NCBI GenBank assembly: GCA_937974195.1 | Contig: CALJIC010000105.1 | Coordinates: 1-35,042 of the forward strand | DNA length: 35,042 nucleotides | Reading direction: 5' to 3' | From: an uncultured Roseiflexaceae bacterium | Lineage (GTDB): Bacteria; Chloroflexota; Chloroflexia; Chloroflexales; Roseiflexaceae | Shown: one piece after another, positions 15,911 through 24,913 of the stretch | How positions within the stretch are numbered: position 1 is the stretch's first letter | Layout: every line of letters starts with the position of its first letter | Notes under the pieces: generated by a model | Database searches by the model: none | Told to the model about the DNA's origin: nothing | What the model saw: only the letters and a program-made list of their open reading frames with translations | Translations under genes and position numbers: made by a program

Positions 15911-18892
15911 ATGACAGTGACCTGCAAGGACGAGCAGCGCCGCCACGCCGTGCGCGCCACCAACACCGACGGCGGCGCGCACCTCAACGGCCTCGACTAC
16001 CTCGAGGTCAGCGACGACCAGCGGACGCTCACGCTGTACTTCCTCGGCCGGGCGCCGGAGATCACCGCCGCCAACGTGCGCATCGACGGCGGCCGGCGCA
16101 TCACCGGCATCCGCGCCGTCGACGTTCGCGTGGTGTACCAGGAGGACCCCGAGCTCGACGACTACGCCGTGGTGCGCGTCGACCGGCCGGGCGACTTCTC
16201 GACCTACACGCTGCGCCTGGTCGAGCCGGACGCCCACGGCCACCCCAGCGACAGGCCGCTGGCCGGCTTCGACCAGCGCTATAACGCGCTCACGTTCTCG
16301 TTCAAGGTCAACTGCCCGGCCGAGCTGGACTGCAAGCAGGAGCAGAGCTGCCCGCCGGACCTGCCCGCCACGCCGGAGTTCAGCTATCTGGCGAAGGACT
16401 ACGCCAGCTTCCGCCGCCTGATCCTGGACCGGCTCGCGCTGACGATGCCGGCCTGGACCGAGCGCCACATCCCGGACGTCGGCATCGCGCTGGTCGAACT
16501 GCTCGCCTACGCCGCCGACCACCTCAGCTACTACCAGGACGCCGTCGCCACCGAGGCCTACCTCGACACAGCGCGCCGGCGCGTCTCGGTGCGCCGCCAC
16601 GTGCGGCTGGTGGACTACCGGCTCCACGAGGGGACCAACGCCCGCACCTGGGCCTTCATCGAGACCGACGCGCCGGTCGAGCTCGACCCAGCCGACTTCT
16701 TCTTCGTCACCCGGCTGGACGAGGCGAGCGTGCCCAGCGGCCGCCCGCTGCACGCCGAGGCGCTGCGCGACCTGCCGCCCGCCGCCTACGAAGTGTTCGC
16801 GCCGCTCGGCTACGCGGCGCCCGTCGCGCTCTACCCGCAGCACAACCGCATCGAGCTCTACACCTGGGGCGACCGCGAGTGCTGCCTGCCGGCCGGGGCC
16901 ACCAGCGCGACACTGCGCGACGCCTGGGCGCTCGCCGACCCAGCCGACCCGTCGGACGCGCCGGACACGCCGGACACGCCGCCGGAGCGCGAGCGCATGC
17001 TGCGGCTGAAGGCGGGCGACCTGCTGCTGTTCGAAGAGGTGATCGGCCCGCGCACCGGCAACCCGGCCGACGCCGACCCAACCCACCGGCACGTCGTGCG
17101 CCTGACCAGCGTCGAGCCGGTCGTCGACGCGCTCGACGACACGCCGCTGCTGGAGGTCAGCTGGGCGCCCGAGGACGCGCTGCCCTTCCCGCTGTGCATC
17201 TCGGCCACCACCGACCCGCCGGCATGCGCCTACAACGACGCGGTGAGCGTCGCCCGCGGCAACCTGCTGCTGGTCGACCACGGCCGCTTCGTCGAGGAGG
17301 ACCTGCCGGAGGTCCCGGCCGCGCCGCTCGAGCACCCGCCCTGCCACGGCCCGTGCCAGTCCGGCGACCCGGAGCCCAGGGCGGCGCGCTACCGCCCGCG
17401 GCTGCGCTGGCCCGACCTGACCCACCGCGCGCCCTACCCCGCCCCGGCGCAGATAGCGCGCAGCCAGGCGGCGCGGCTGCGCGGGGTGGTGCCGGCGGTG
17501 CGCGCCCGGCTCGAGGAGCTTCTGGCGCAGACGCGCGCCGGCCGGCAGCTTGGCGAAGGGGAGATGGCCGAGCTGCGCACGCTGTTCGGGAACCGCGCGC
17601 TCGTGCGCGCCGAGGTCGCGCCCCTGCCGCGCCGCCCCATGCCCGACGCGGCGACCCAGGCGCGCGGGCTGGCGCGGCTCGTCGCCCAGGCCGACCACCT
17701 GCTCGGCCCGAAGTTCCGCCGCGTCGCGGCGCTGCTGGAGCGCGCCGTCGCCGGCTATGTGCTGGACGCGGACGCGGCGGCGGACGTGGGCACGCTGCTC
17801 GGCGAGCGCTACGCCGCCGGCCTCAGCCCGCACGAGCAGGCCGGCTACGGCCCCGCCAGCCTCGCGCTCGAGCAGGACCCGCGCGAGGCGCTGCCGGTCC
17901 TGACGCTCACCGAGCGGCGCCCAGGAGCGGACGGCGGCACGGAGCCAGTCGATGTGCCGCCCTGGACGCCGGCGGCCGACCTGCTGGCGTTCGACGGCAC
18001 GGCGCGCCGCTTCGTCGCCGAGGTCGAGGACGACCGGCGGGCCACGCTGCGCTTCGGCGACGGGGCCGTCGGGCGGGCGCCCACCCCAGGCGTGACCTTC
18101 CGCGCCGCCTACCGCGTCGGCGACGGGCCGTCCGGCAACATCGGCGCCGAGGCGCTGGCGCACATCGTGTTCCGCGACGCGCTGCCGGAAGGGGTGCGGC
18201 TGCTGGTCCGCAACCCGCTGCCGGCGCGCGGCGGGCGGCCGCCGCAGCCCGTATCCGAGGCCCGGCTGCTCGCGCCCTCGAGCTTCCGCGCCGAGCTGGC
18301 GCGCGCCGTCACCGCCGAGGACTACGCCCGGATCGCCGAGCGCCACCCGGCCGTGCAGCGCGCCGCCGCGGTGCTGCGCTGGAGCGGCAGCTGGTACACC
18401 GTCCACGTCGCCGTCGACCCGCTCGGCGGGGCAGATGCCGACCAGGCGCTGCTGGACGAGGTCGCGCAGCTGCTCGAGCCGTACCGCCGCATCGGCCACG
18501 ACCTGCAGGTGACGCCGGCCACCCCGGTCCCGCTGGAGATCGAGCTGCTGGTGTGCGTCCGGCCGGGCTACCTGCGCGGCCACGTGCGGGCGGCGCTGCT
18601 GGACGCGCTCGGCGCCCGCGCGCTGGCCGACGGGCGGCGCGGCTTCTTCCACCCGGACAACCTCACCTTCGGCGCGCCCGTCGCGCTGAGCCGGCTGGTG
18701 GCCGCCGCGACGGCGGTGGCCGGCGTGGAGAGCGTGCAGGTGAAGACCTTCAAGCGGCTGTTCGAGCCGCCGGCCGGCGAGATCGAGGCCGGGCTGATCC
18801 CCGTCGGCCCGCTGGAGATCGCCCGGCTCGACAACGACCCCAACCGCCCTGAGCACGGCACGCTCAGGCTGACGATGCGAGGTGGCCGATGA
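15911..18892 (+). CDS. Large baseplate assembly protein 1 (J/gp6-like, Afp11-like)
   Basis: Protein of 993 aa from the ATG at 15911; a GTG at 15905 overlapping the previous stop would add two residues. It opens with Ig-like strands (residues ~10-130), then shows the 'putative baseplate assembly protein' signature beginning near residue 157: FSYLAKDYASFRRLILDRL, followed by HIPDVGIALVELLAYAADHLSYYQDA and RRVSVRRHVRLVDYRLHEG. The C-terminal third has the gpJ-like core (VTAEDYARIAERHPAVQRAAAVLRW, then a repeated beta/alpha unit with PLEIELLVCVRPGY). The protein would be the main wedge subunit. The ATGA overlap at 18889 couples it to a paralogue. Confidence 0.9.
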   Translation: MTVTCKDEQRRHAVRATNTDGGAHLNGLDYLEVSDDQRTLTLYFLGRAPEITAANVRIDGGRRITGIRAVDVRVVYQEDPELDDYAVVRVDRPGDFSTYTLRLVEPDAHGHPSDRPLAGFDQRYNALTFSFKVNCPAELDCKQEQSCPPDLPATPEFSYLAKDYASFRRLILDRLALTMPAWTERHIPDVGIALVELLAYAADHLSYYQDAVATEAYLDTARRRVSVRRHVRLVDYRLHEGTNARTWAFIETDAPVELDPADFFFVTRLDEASVPSGRPLHAEALRDLPPAAYEVFAPLGYAAPVALYPQHNRIELYTWGDRECCLPAGATSATLRDAWALADPADPSDAPDTPDTPPERERMLRLKAGDLLLFEEVIGPRTGNPADADPTHRHVVRLTSVEPVVDALDDTPLLEVSWAPEDALPFPLCISATTDPPACAYNDAVSVARGNLLLVDHGRFVEEDLPEVPAAPLEHPPCHGPCQSGDPEPRAARYRPRLRWPDLTHRAPYPAPAQIARSQAARLRGVVPAVRARLEELLAQTRAGRQLGEGEMAELRTLFGNRALVRAEVAPLPRRPMPDAATQARGLARLVAQADHLLGPKFRRVAALLERAVAGYVLDADAAADVGTLLGERYAAGLSPHEQAGYGPASLALEQDPREALPVLTLTERRPGADGGTEPVDVPPWTPAADLLAFDGTARRFVAEVEDDRRATLRFGDGAVGRAPTPGVTFRAAYRVGDGPSGNIGAEALAHIVFRDALPEGVRLLVRNPLPARGGRPPQPVSEARLLAPSSFRAELARAVTAEDYARIAERHPAVQRAAAVLRWSGSWYTVHVAVDPLGGADADQALLDEVAQLLEPYRRIGHDLQVTPATPVPLEIELLVCVRPGYLRGHVRAALLDALGARALADGRRGFFHPDNLTFGAPVALSRLVAAATAVAGVESVQVKTFKRLFEPPAGEIEAGLIPVGPLEIARLDNDPNRPEHGTLRLTMRGGR

Positions 18893-21800
18893 GCAACCAG
18901 TGCACCTGCGGCTGCTGCAGCGGCGTCTCGGCCCACACCCCGGCGCCGACCGCCAACCGACCCGGCCTGGACGCGCTGGTGTACCGCGCCGGCACCTACG
19001 GCAGCTTCTTCGAAACGATGGTGGCGCGCCTCTCCGGCCACCGCCTGCCCGCGCCGCCCTACGCGCCCGGGCCGCACGGCGAGCGCCCGCTCCACGGCCT
19101 GACCACGCGCGCCGCCGACGACCCGTCGATCGCGCTGCTCGACGCATGGGCGGTCGTCGGCGACGTGCTGACCTTCTACCAGGAGCGGATCGCCAACGAG
19201 GGCTACCTGCGCACCGCCACCGAGCGGCGCTCGCTGCTCGAGCTGGCGAAGCTGATCGGCTACCGGCCGCGCCCCGGCGTCGCCTCCTCGGTCTACCTGG
19301 CCTACGAGCTCGAGAGCGGCTACGACGAGGACACGCCGATCCCGCAGGGCACGCGCGTCCAGAGCGTGCCGCTCCCGGGCGAGCTGCCGCAGTCGTTCGA
19401 GACCTCGGCCGAGCTGATCGCCCGCAGCGAGTGGAACCAGCTGGCGGTGCGCAAGACCCGCCCGCCCCAGCTCACCCACGCCCGCTTCGCCGACGGCGGG
19501 ACGCTCTACCTCAAGGGCGTGACGACCAACCTCAGGCCGAACGACCCGTTCCTGCTCGAGGCCGAGGGCCGCGCCGAGCTCTACCGCATCCACGAGGTCA
19601 CCCCCGAGCCGCTCGCCGACCGCACCGCCGTGGTGCTCGCCCCGTGGCGCACGATCGCCGCCGCCGACGACCTGGAGCTCAGCGCGGTGCGGGGTGTCGC
19701 GCAGCGCTTCTCCGACCTGGCCGCGTTCGGCGTCGAGGAGACGCGGCTGGCCCAGGAGCTGCGCGACCGGCTGATCCGGCCGCTGATCGCGCCCTCGGCC
19801 TCGCTCACGAAGGGCGAGGTCATGGCGCTGATCGACAGCCAGGTGCTGCCGCAGCTGCGCGCGGAGCGCGCCGGGCTCAACCCGACCTACACCCGCATCG
19901 CCCGCTGGCTGGACTCCCTCATCCCGTCCCTTGAAGAGGCGCGCCGCTCGGCCGGCGCCACGGCCGCCACCCGCCCGCTCTCCGCCGCGCCCGCGAAGCG
20001 CCGGGCGGGCAGCCAGGTGGAGCTGATCGAGCGGCTGGAGATCCCGGCGTCGGTCCAGCCCGCCAACGCGCAGCGCCTGGAGCGCAGCCTGTCGGCGCTC
20101 TACGCCCCCGGCTCGGACGCCGCTGCCGCGCTGGTCGGCACGCTGCGGCCGGAGATCCGCCGCGCGTTCTACACCGGCTGGCAGAACCAGGAGACGACCG
20201 CGCTCCCGGTCGCCGGGTACGCGCTGCGGGCGCGCGCCGGGGTGTTCGGCGCGAGCGCTCCGCCGCGGGTGAGAACGCCCGGCAGCGAGGGCGGCGAGAT
20301 CGAGTACGACGAGTGGGAGCTCGTGCTCGGCCAGGCGGACCCGTTCGTCCTGACCCTGCAGCTCCAGCCGCAGATCGACGTGGAGGGCGTGCCGATCGAG
20401 CTGGCCGAAGAGCCCGGGTCGTTCACCCTCAGCCTGACGCTCAACAACGAGATGCGGTCCACCGGCCAGCTCCCGCTGCCGCTCGACAACCCGGTCGAGC
20501 TGGTCTTCCGCCACGCGCGCGCGACGATCACCGTTAACCGGGATGGCCCCTACCGGGTCTGGATCGCGATCACCGACGCCGCCGGGCAGGAGACCGACCG
20601 GCTGATGATCCGCTTCGACCTGCCGCAAGGCTCGGTCGGCGTCTTCGGGGAGGCGGCGCAGATCACCAGCGTGAACGTCGAGAGCGCGGGCGAAGAGGAG
20701 GCCGGCCTGGACCTGCCGGTCGAGATCGCGGTCTCCGGCCGCCTGATCACGCCCCCGCGCGAGCAGCCGCCCGCCGGCCAGCCGGTCGAGCAGGTCAGCG
20801 TGCTGCACCTCGACGCGCCCAACGACAAGATCCTGCCCGGCAGCTGGGTGGTCGTGGAGCGGCCCGAGGCGCGCGGCGTCACGCCGGCGCTGGTGGTCGC
20901 ACAGGCCCTGGCCGTCCGCGAGGGCGCCCGCGCCGGCTACGGCATCGCCGGAAAGACCACCCGGCTGGACCTCGACGCCCCCTGGCTGGCGGCTGGCGAC
21001 GACTTCGCGACCCTGCGCGGGGCGGCGGTCTACGCGCAGAGCGAGCGCCTCGAGCTGGCCGAGGAACCGATCCCCGAGGATGTCGCCGGGGGCGCGATCG
21101 AGCTCGCCCGGCTCTACGACGGCCTCACGTCCGGCCGCTGGCTGATCGTCAGCGGCGAGCGCACCGACATCCCCGGCGCGAGCGGCGTGCCGGCCGCCGA
21201 ACTGGTGATGCTGGCGGGGGTGACGCAGCTGCAGGACGCGACCGGGCGGCCCTACACGCGGCTCGACCTGGCGACCGACCTGGCCTACCGCTACCGGCGC
21301 GACACGCTGGTGATCTACGGCAACGTCGTCCACGCGACCCACGGCGAGACGCGCCAGGAGGTGCTCGGCAGCGGCGACGGGTCGAAGGCGTTCCAGCGCT
21401 TCGAGCTGCGCCAGTCGCCGCTGACCTTCGTCGCCGCGCCGTCGCCCGACGGCGCCCAGAGCACGCTCGTCGTGCGCGTCAACGACATCCAGTGGCACGA
21501 GGCCGGCGGCATGGCGCTGCTCGGCCCGAACGACCGCGGCTTCGTCACCAGCACCGACGACGAGCAGAGGACGGCGGTGATCTTCGGAAACGGCGAGCGC
21601 GGCGCCCGCCTGCCCACCGGCATCGAGAACATCCGCGCCACCTACCGCGTCGGCATCGGCAAGGCCGGCAACGTCGCCGCCGGCCAGATCACGCTGCTCG
21701 CCACCCGGCCGCTGGGGGTGAAGGGCGTGGTCAACCCGCTGCCGGCCACCGGCGGAGCCGACCGCGAGGGCCCCGACGCCATCCGCGCCAACGCCCCGCT

Positions 21801-22473
21801 CGCCGTCACCGCGCTCGACCGGCTGGTCTCGGTGCAGGACTACGCCGACTTCGCCCGCACCTTCGCCGGCATCGGCAAGGCCGTCGCGACGCTGGTGCCC
21901 GGCCGGAGCCGCCCGTTCGTGCACCTGACGATCGCCGGCGCCGACGACATCCCGATCGCCGAGACCTCGGACCTGTACCGCAACCTGCGCGAGGCGCTGC
22001 GGCGGCTCGGCGAGCCGGACATGCCGGTGCGCATCGCGCTGCGCGAGCGGATCGTGCTGGTGATCAGCGCCGGCGTGCAGCTCCACCCGGACTACCTGTG
22101 GGAGGCGGTCGAGCCGCAGATCCGCGCCCGGCTGCTGGAGGCCTTCGGCTTCGCGCGGCGCGACCTGGGGCAGGACGCGCTGCTCAGCGAGGCGCTCGCC
22201 GCCATCCAGTCGGTCCCCGGCGTCGTCTACGCGGACGTCGATACGTTCGGCGGGGTGTCGGAGAAGGTGACGCTGCCCAGCGGCAACACCCGCACGCGCA
22301 CCCCCGACGAGTTCGCCGCCGCCGTCCGGGCGCTGGCGGCGCAGCAGCGCCCCGACGAGCGCGTCGTCGCCAGCCTAACCGCCGGGAGCGGGGAGAACGT
22401 CCGGCCGGCGCAGCTGGCCGTGCTGCTGCCCGACGCGCCCGACACGCTGCTACTGAGGAGGCTGCCCGCATGA
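18889..22473 (+). CDS. Large baseplate assembly protein 2 (J/gp6-like) with N-terminal Cys cluster
   Basis: Protein of 1194 aa related to the preceding gene. It begins MSNQCTCGCC, four cysteines within ten residues, which could bind metal or form a disulfide knot. The shared fold starts LDALVYRAGTYGSFFETMVARL, then LLDAWAVVGDVLTFYQERIANEGYLRTATERRSLLELAKLIGYRP. A large central insertion is beta-rich with Ig-like strands (~450-650). The C-terminal part has the J-type module (VTALDRLVSVQDYADFARTFAGIGKA, then HLTIAGADDIPI). It corresponds to the second wedge subunit (Afp11/Afp12 region). Two tandem J-like proteins of very different length suggest a wedge heterodimer. Confidence 0.88.
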   Translation: MSNQCTCGCCSGVSAHTPAPTANRPGLDALVYRAGTYGSFFETMVARLSGHRLPAPPYAPGPHGERPLHGLTTRAADDPSIALLDAWAVVGDVLTFYQERIANEGYLRTATERRSLLELAKLIGYRPRPGVASSVYLAYELESGYDEDTPIPQGTRVQSVPLPGELPQSFETSAELIARSEWNQLAVRKTRPPQLTHARFADGGTLYLKGVTTNLRPNDPFLLEAEGRAELYRIHEVTPEPLADRTAVVLAPWRTIAAADDLELSAVRGVAQRFSDLAAFGVEETRLAQELRDRLIRPLIAPSASLTKGEVMALIDSQVLPQLRAERAGLNPTYTRIARWLDSLIPSLEEARRSAGATAATRPLSAAPAKRRAGSQVELIERLEIPASVQPANAQRLERSLSALYAPGSDAAAALVGTLRPEIRRAFYTGWQNQETTALPVAGYALRARAGVFGASAPPRVRTPGSEGGEIEYDEWELVLGQADPFVLTLQLQPQIDVEGVPIELAEEPGSFTLSLTLNNEMRSTGQLPLPLDNPVELVFRHARATITVNRDGPYRVWIAITDAAGQETDRLMIRFDLPQGSVGVFGEAAQITSVNVESAGEEEAGLDLPVEIAVSGRLITPPREQPPAGQPVEQVSVLHLDAPNDKILPGSWVVVERPEARGVTPALVVAQALAVREGARAGYGIAGKTTRLDLDAPWLAAGDDFATLRGAAVYAQSERLELAEEPIPEDVAGGAIELARLYDGLTSGRWLIVSGERTDIPGASGVPAAELVMLAGVTQLQDATGRPYTRLDLATDLAYRYRRDTLVIYGNVVHATHGETRQEVLGSGDGSKAFQRFELRQSPLTFVAAPSPDGAQSTLVVRVNDIQWHEAGGMALLGPNDRGFVTSTDDEQRTAVIFGNGERGARLPTGIENIRATYRVGIGKAGNVAAGQITLLATRPLGVKGVVNPLPATGGADREGPDAIRANAPLAVTALDRLVSVQDYADFARTFAGIGKAVATLVPGRSRPFVHLTIAGADDIPIAETSDLYRNLREALRRLGEPDMPVRIALRERIVLVISAGVQLHPDYLWEAVEPQIRARLLEAFGFARRDLGQDALLSEALAAIQSVPGVVYADVDTFGGVSEKVTLPSGNTRTRTPDEFAAAVRALAAQQRPDERVVASLTAGSGENVRPAQLAVLLPDAPDTLLLRRLPA

Positions 22474-24722
22474 GCGACACGCCCGACCGCCTCTACAACC
22501 TGCTGCCGATGGTCTACCGCATGCGCGACGCCGAGCGCGGCGAGCCGCTGCGGGCGCTCCTGCAGGTGATCGGCGAGCAGGTGGGCATCATCGAGGAGGA
22601 CATCGCCCGCCTCTACGAGAACTGGTTCATCGAGACCTGCGAGGAGTGGGCGGTGCCGTACATCGCCGACCTGATCGGCTACCGGCTGCCGAGCGAGGCC
22701 GGCGCCCCCGGCGCGGTGGACACCCCCGCGGGCCAGCGCCGCAACGCGCTGCTGATCGGGCGCCGCGAGGTGGCCAACACGATCGCCTACCGCCGCCGCA
22801 AGGGCGCGCTCGCGCTGCTCGAGCTGCTCGGGCAGGATGTGGGCGCCTGGCCGACCCGCGCGGTCGAGTTCTACCGGCTGCTGGCCGTGACCCAGCAGCT
22901 GAGCCACCTGCGGACCGAGCGCGGCCGCACCCTCGACCTGCGCGACGGCGACGCGCTCGAGCGGATCGACGGCCCGTTCGACGGCGCGGCCCACACCTAC
23001 GACGTGCGCCGCATCAGATCGAGCCGCAGCGCCGGGCGCTACGCCATCCCGCACGTCGGGCTGTTCGTCTGGCGGCTGAAGGCCTACAGCATCGGGCGCC
23101 AGCCGCGCGACGACGGGCCGGACCGGCAGATCCCGGCGCCGGCGTACTGCATCGACCGCGTCAGGTACCTGTACACCTTCAGCGTGCTCGGCAACAACGC
23201 GCCGCTCTTCACCCGGCCGGTGGACGAGCCGGGGCCGGCGCACATCGCCGACGAGCTGAACGTGCCCGGCCCCATCCGCCGCCGCGCCCTCGAGCTGCGC
23301 CTGGCCGACTACTACGGCCCTGGCAAGAGCCTGGCGGTGTACGTGACGAGCGCCGGCCAGCGCCAGCTCATCCCGATCGAGCGCATCGTGGCCGCCGACC
23401 TGAGCGGCTGGGCCTACCAGCCGCAGGGCGATCTGGTCGCGATCGACCCGCTGCTCGGCCGGCTCGCCCTCGGCCCGCAGGTGGCGGCGCGCGAGGGGGT
23501 CTGGGTGCAGTACCACTACGGCTTCAGCGACGACATCGGCGGGGGCGAGTACCGGCGCGCCCTGCGCTCGCTCGACGGCTTCGTGCCCGCCACCGAGGCG
23601 ACTGCGGCGCGGGCGGAGGGCGACGAGGCGCCGGCGCGGCTGTACTTCGGCGTCGGGCTCACCGGCGCCTTCAGGAGCATCGGCGAGGCGCTGGAGCGCT
23701 GGCGCGCGCTCAGCCCGGACGACGCGGTGATCGAGCTGCTCGACAGCGACGTCTACGTCGAGGAGATCGCGATCGCGCTGCGGGCCGGGCAGCGCCTCGA
23801 GCTGCGGGCGGCCAGCGGCTGCCGGCCGGTCATCCAGCCGGTGGACATCGTCAACCGGCCGGACGCGCTGCGGGTGGAGTGCGCCGAGGAGGGGCCGCCG
23901 GCGCGGCTCACCCTCGACGGGCTGCTGGTCGCCAAGCGCAGCGTGCAGATCAGCGGCAACATCGGCCAGATCGTCATCCGGCACTGCACGCTCGTGCCGG
24001 GGTGGAGCCTGGGGCCGGACTGCGAGCCGGAGAGCGAGACCGAGCCGAGCCTGGAGCTGATCGACGTCGCCGGCCCAGTGCAGATCGAGCGGACGATCAC
24101 CGGCTCGATCCAGGTCACGAAAGACGAGGTCCAGACCGACCCGCTGGCGCTGTGCGTGAGCGACTCGATCCTGGACGCCACGCGGCCGGACTTCGAGGCG
24201 CTCGGCGCGCCGGGCTGCCCGGTGGCCCACGTCGTCGCCACGGTGCTGCGCTGCACGGTGTTCGGGCGGCTCAACGTCCACGCGATCGACCTGGCTGAGA
24301 ACAGCATCTTTACCGGGCTGGTGAAGGTCGCCCGGCGCCAGCGCGGCTGCGTCCGCTTCTGCCACGTCCCGCACGGCTCGCGCACGCCGCGCCGCTACAG
24401 CTGCCAGCCGGATCTGGCCGAGGCGGCGCTGCGGGAGACCGACGTCTACGGGGCGCTGAGCCCGGCCGATCAGGAGGCCGCGCTGGCGCAGGCCCGCCGG
24501 CGGGTGTGGCCGCAGTTCAGCAGCCAGCGCTACGGCACGCCGACCTACGCCCGCCTCGGGGTGTTCTGCCCGCCGGAGATCGCGCGCGGCGCCGACGACG
24601 AGAGCGAGATGGGCGCGTTCCACGACCTGTACCAGCCGCAGCGCGCCGCCAACCTGCTGGCGCGCGCCGAGGAGTACGCGCCCGCCAGCGCCGAGGCCGG
24701 GGCCATCTGGGTGACGGGGTAA
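22470..24722 (+). CDS. gpI-like tail protein with beta-helix-like C-terminal half
   Basis: Protein of 750 aa; the ATG at 22470 overlaps the previous stop. Residues 1-150 match the phage tail protein I family: LYNLLPMVYRMRDAERGEPLRALLQVI, then ENWFIETCEEWAVPYIADLIGYRLP, RREVANTIAYRRRKGALALLELLGQDV. From about residue 410 the chain shows short repeating strands (VIELLDSDVYVEEIAIAL, RLTLDGLLVAKRSVQISGNIGQIVIRHCTLVPG), consistent with a right-handed beta-helix as used in tail fibres and spikes. The end (LGVFCPPEIARGADDESEMGAF) is typical of these eCIS proteins. It would sit at the outer baseplate and could bind targets or fibres. Coverage by two functional parts is inferred. Confidence 0.84.
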   Translation: MSDTPDRLYNLLPMVYRMRDAERGEPLRALLQVIGEQVGIIEEDIARLYENWFIETCEEWAVPYIADLIGYRLPSEAGAPGAVDTPAGQRRNALLIGRREVANTIAYRRRKGALALLELLGQDVGAWPTRAVEFYRLLAVTQQLSHLRTERGRTLDLRDGDALERIDGPFDGAAHTYDVRRIRSSRSAGRYAIPHVGLFVWRLKAYSIGRQPRDDGPDRQIPAPAYCIDRVRYLYTFSVLGNNAPLFTRPVDEPGPAHIADELNVPGPIRRRALELRLADYYGPGKSLAVYVTSAGQRQLIPIERIVAADLSGWAYQPQGDLVAIDPLLGRLALGPQVAAREGVWVQYHYGFSDDIGGGEYRRALRSLDGFVPATEATAARAEGDEAPARLYFGVGLTGAFRSIGEALERWRALSPDDAVIELLDSDVYVEEIAIALRAGQRLELRAASGCRPVIQPVDIVNRPDALRVECAEEGPPARLTLDGLLVAKRSVQISGNIGQIVIRHCTLVPGWSLGPDCEPESETEPSLELIDVAGPVQIERTITGSIQVTKDEVQTDPLALCVSDSILDATRPDFEALGAPGCPVAHVVATVLRCTVFGRLNVHAIDLAENSIFTGLVKVARRQRGCVRFCHVPHGSRTPRRYSCQPDLAEAALRETDVYGALSPADQEAALAQARRRVWPQFSSQRYGTPTYARLGVFCPPEIARGADDESEMGAFHDLYQPQRAANLLARAEEYAPASAEAGAIWVTG

Positions 24723-24769
24723 CGCCGCGGCGTGCGCGGTGGCTCCGCCCCCGCACCCCCGGTGGGGTT

Positions 24770-24787
24770 GGGGAGGCTTGCCTCCCC
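24770..24787 (+). other. Hairpin 1 of a three-hairpin spacer
   Basis: GGGGAGGC (24770-24777) is followed by TT and its exact complement GCCTCCCC (24780-24787); flanking GGTTG and CAACC can add pairs. It lies in the 191-base spacer before the DUF6519 gene. Confidence 0.6.
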
Positions 24788-24795
24788 GACAACCT

Positions 24796-24820
24796 TTCGG
24801 AGGGCCTGCGGCTCTCCGAA
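24796..24820 (+). other. Hairpin 2 of a three-hairpin spacer
   Basis: TTCGGAGGGCC (24796-24806) pairs with GGCTCTCCGAA (24810-24820), one G-T pair, loop TGC. It is immediately downstream of hairpin 1. Confidence 0.55.
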
Positions 24821-24846
24821 CCTCCCGGCGGAAGCCATAACGAAGG

Positions 24847-24895
24847 GTGTGGTGGTGAGGTTTGGCGGCGAAGCCGCCAAACCTCACCACCACAC
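24847..24895 (+). repeat. 23-bp perfect inverted repeat
   Basis: Left arm 24847-24869 and right arm 24873-24895 are exact reverse complements of 23 bases separated by GAA. The top of the stem is GGCGGC-GAA-GCCGCC. There is no following T-run, and a ribosome binding site (AGGAGGA, 24904-24910) comes nine bases later. It may be an mRNA-stabilising or processing hairpin, a small mobile palindromic unit, or a regulatory cruciform. Its role is not determinable from sequence. Confidence 0.85.
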
Positions 24896-24913
24896 ACAAC
24901 ACCAGGAGGAATC

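Noticed and set aside
15851..22086. Very long minus-strand open frames opposite the two J-type baseplate genes
   Set aside because: They have no recognisable domain, show repetitive low-complexity composition and mirror the codon pattern of the true genes.
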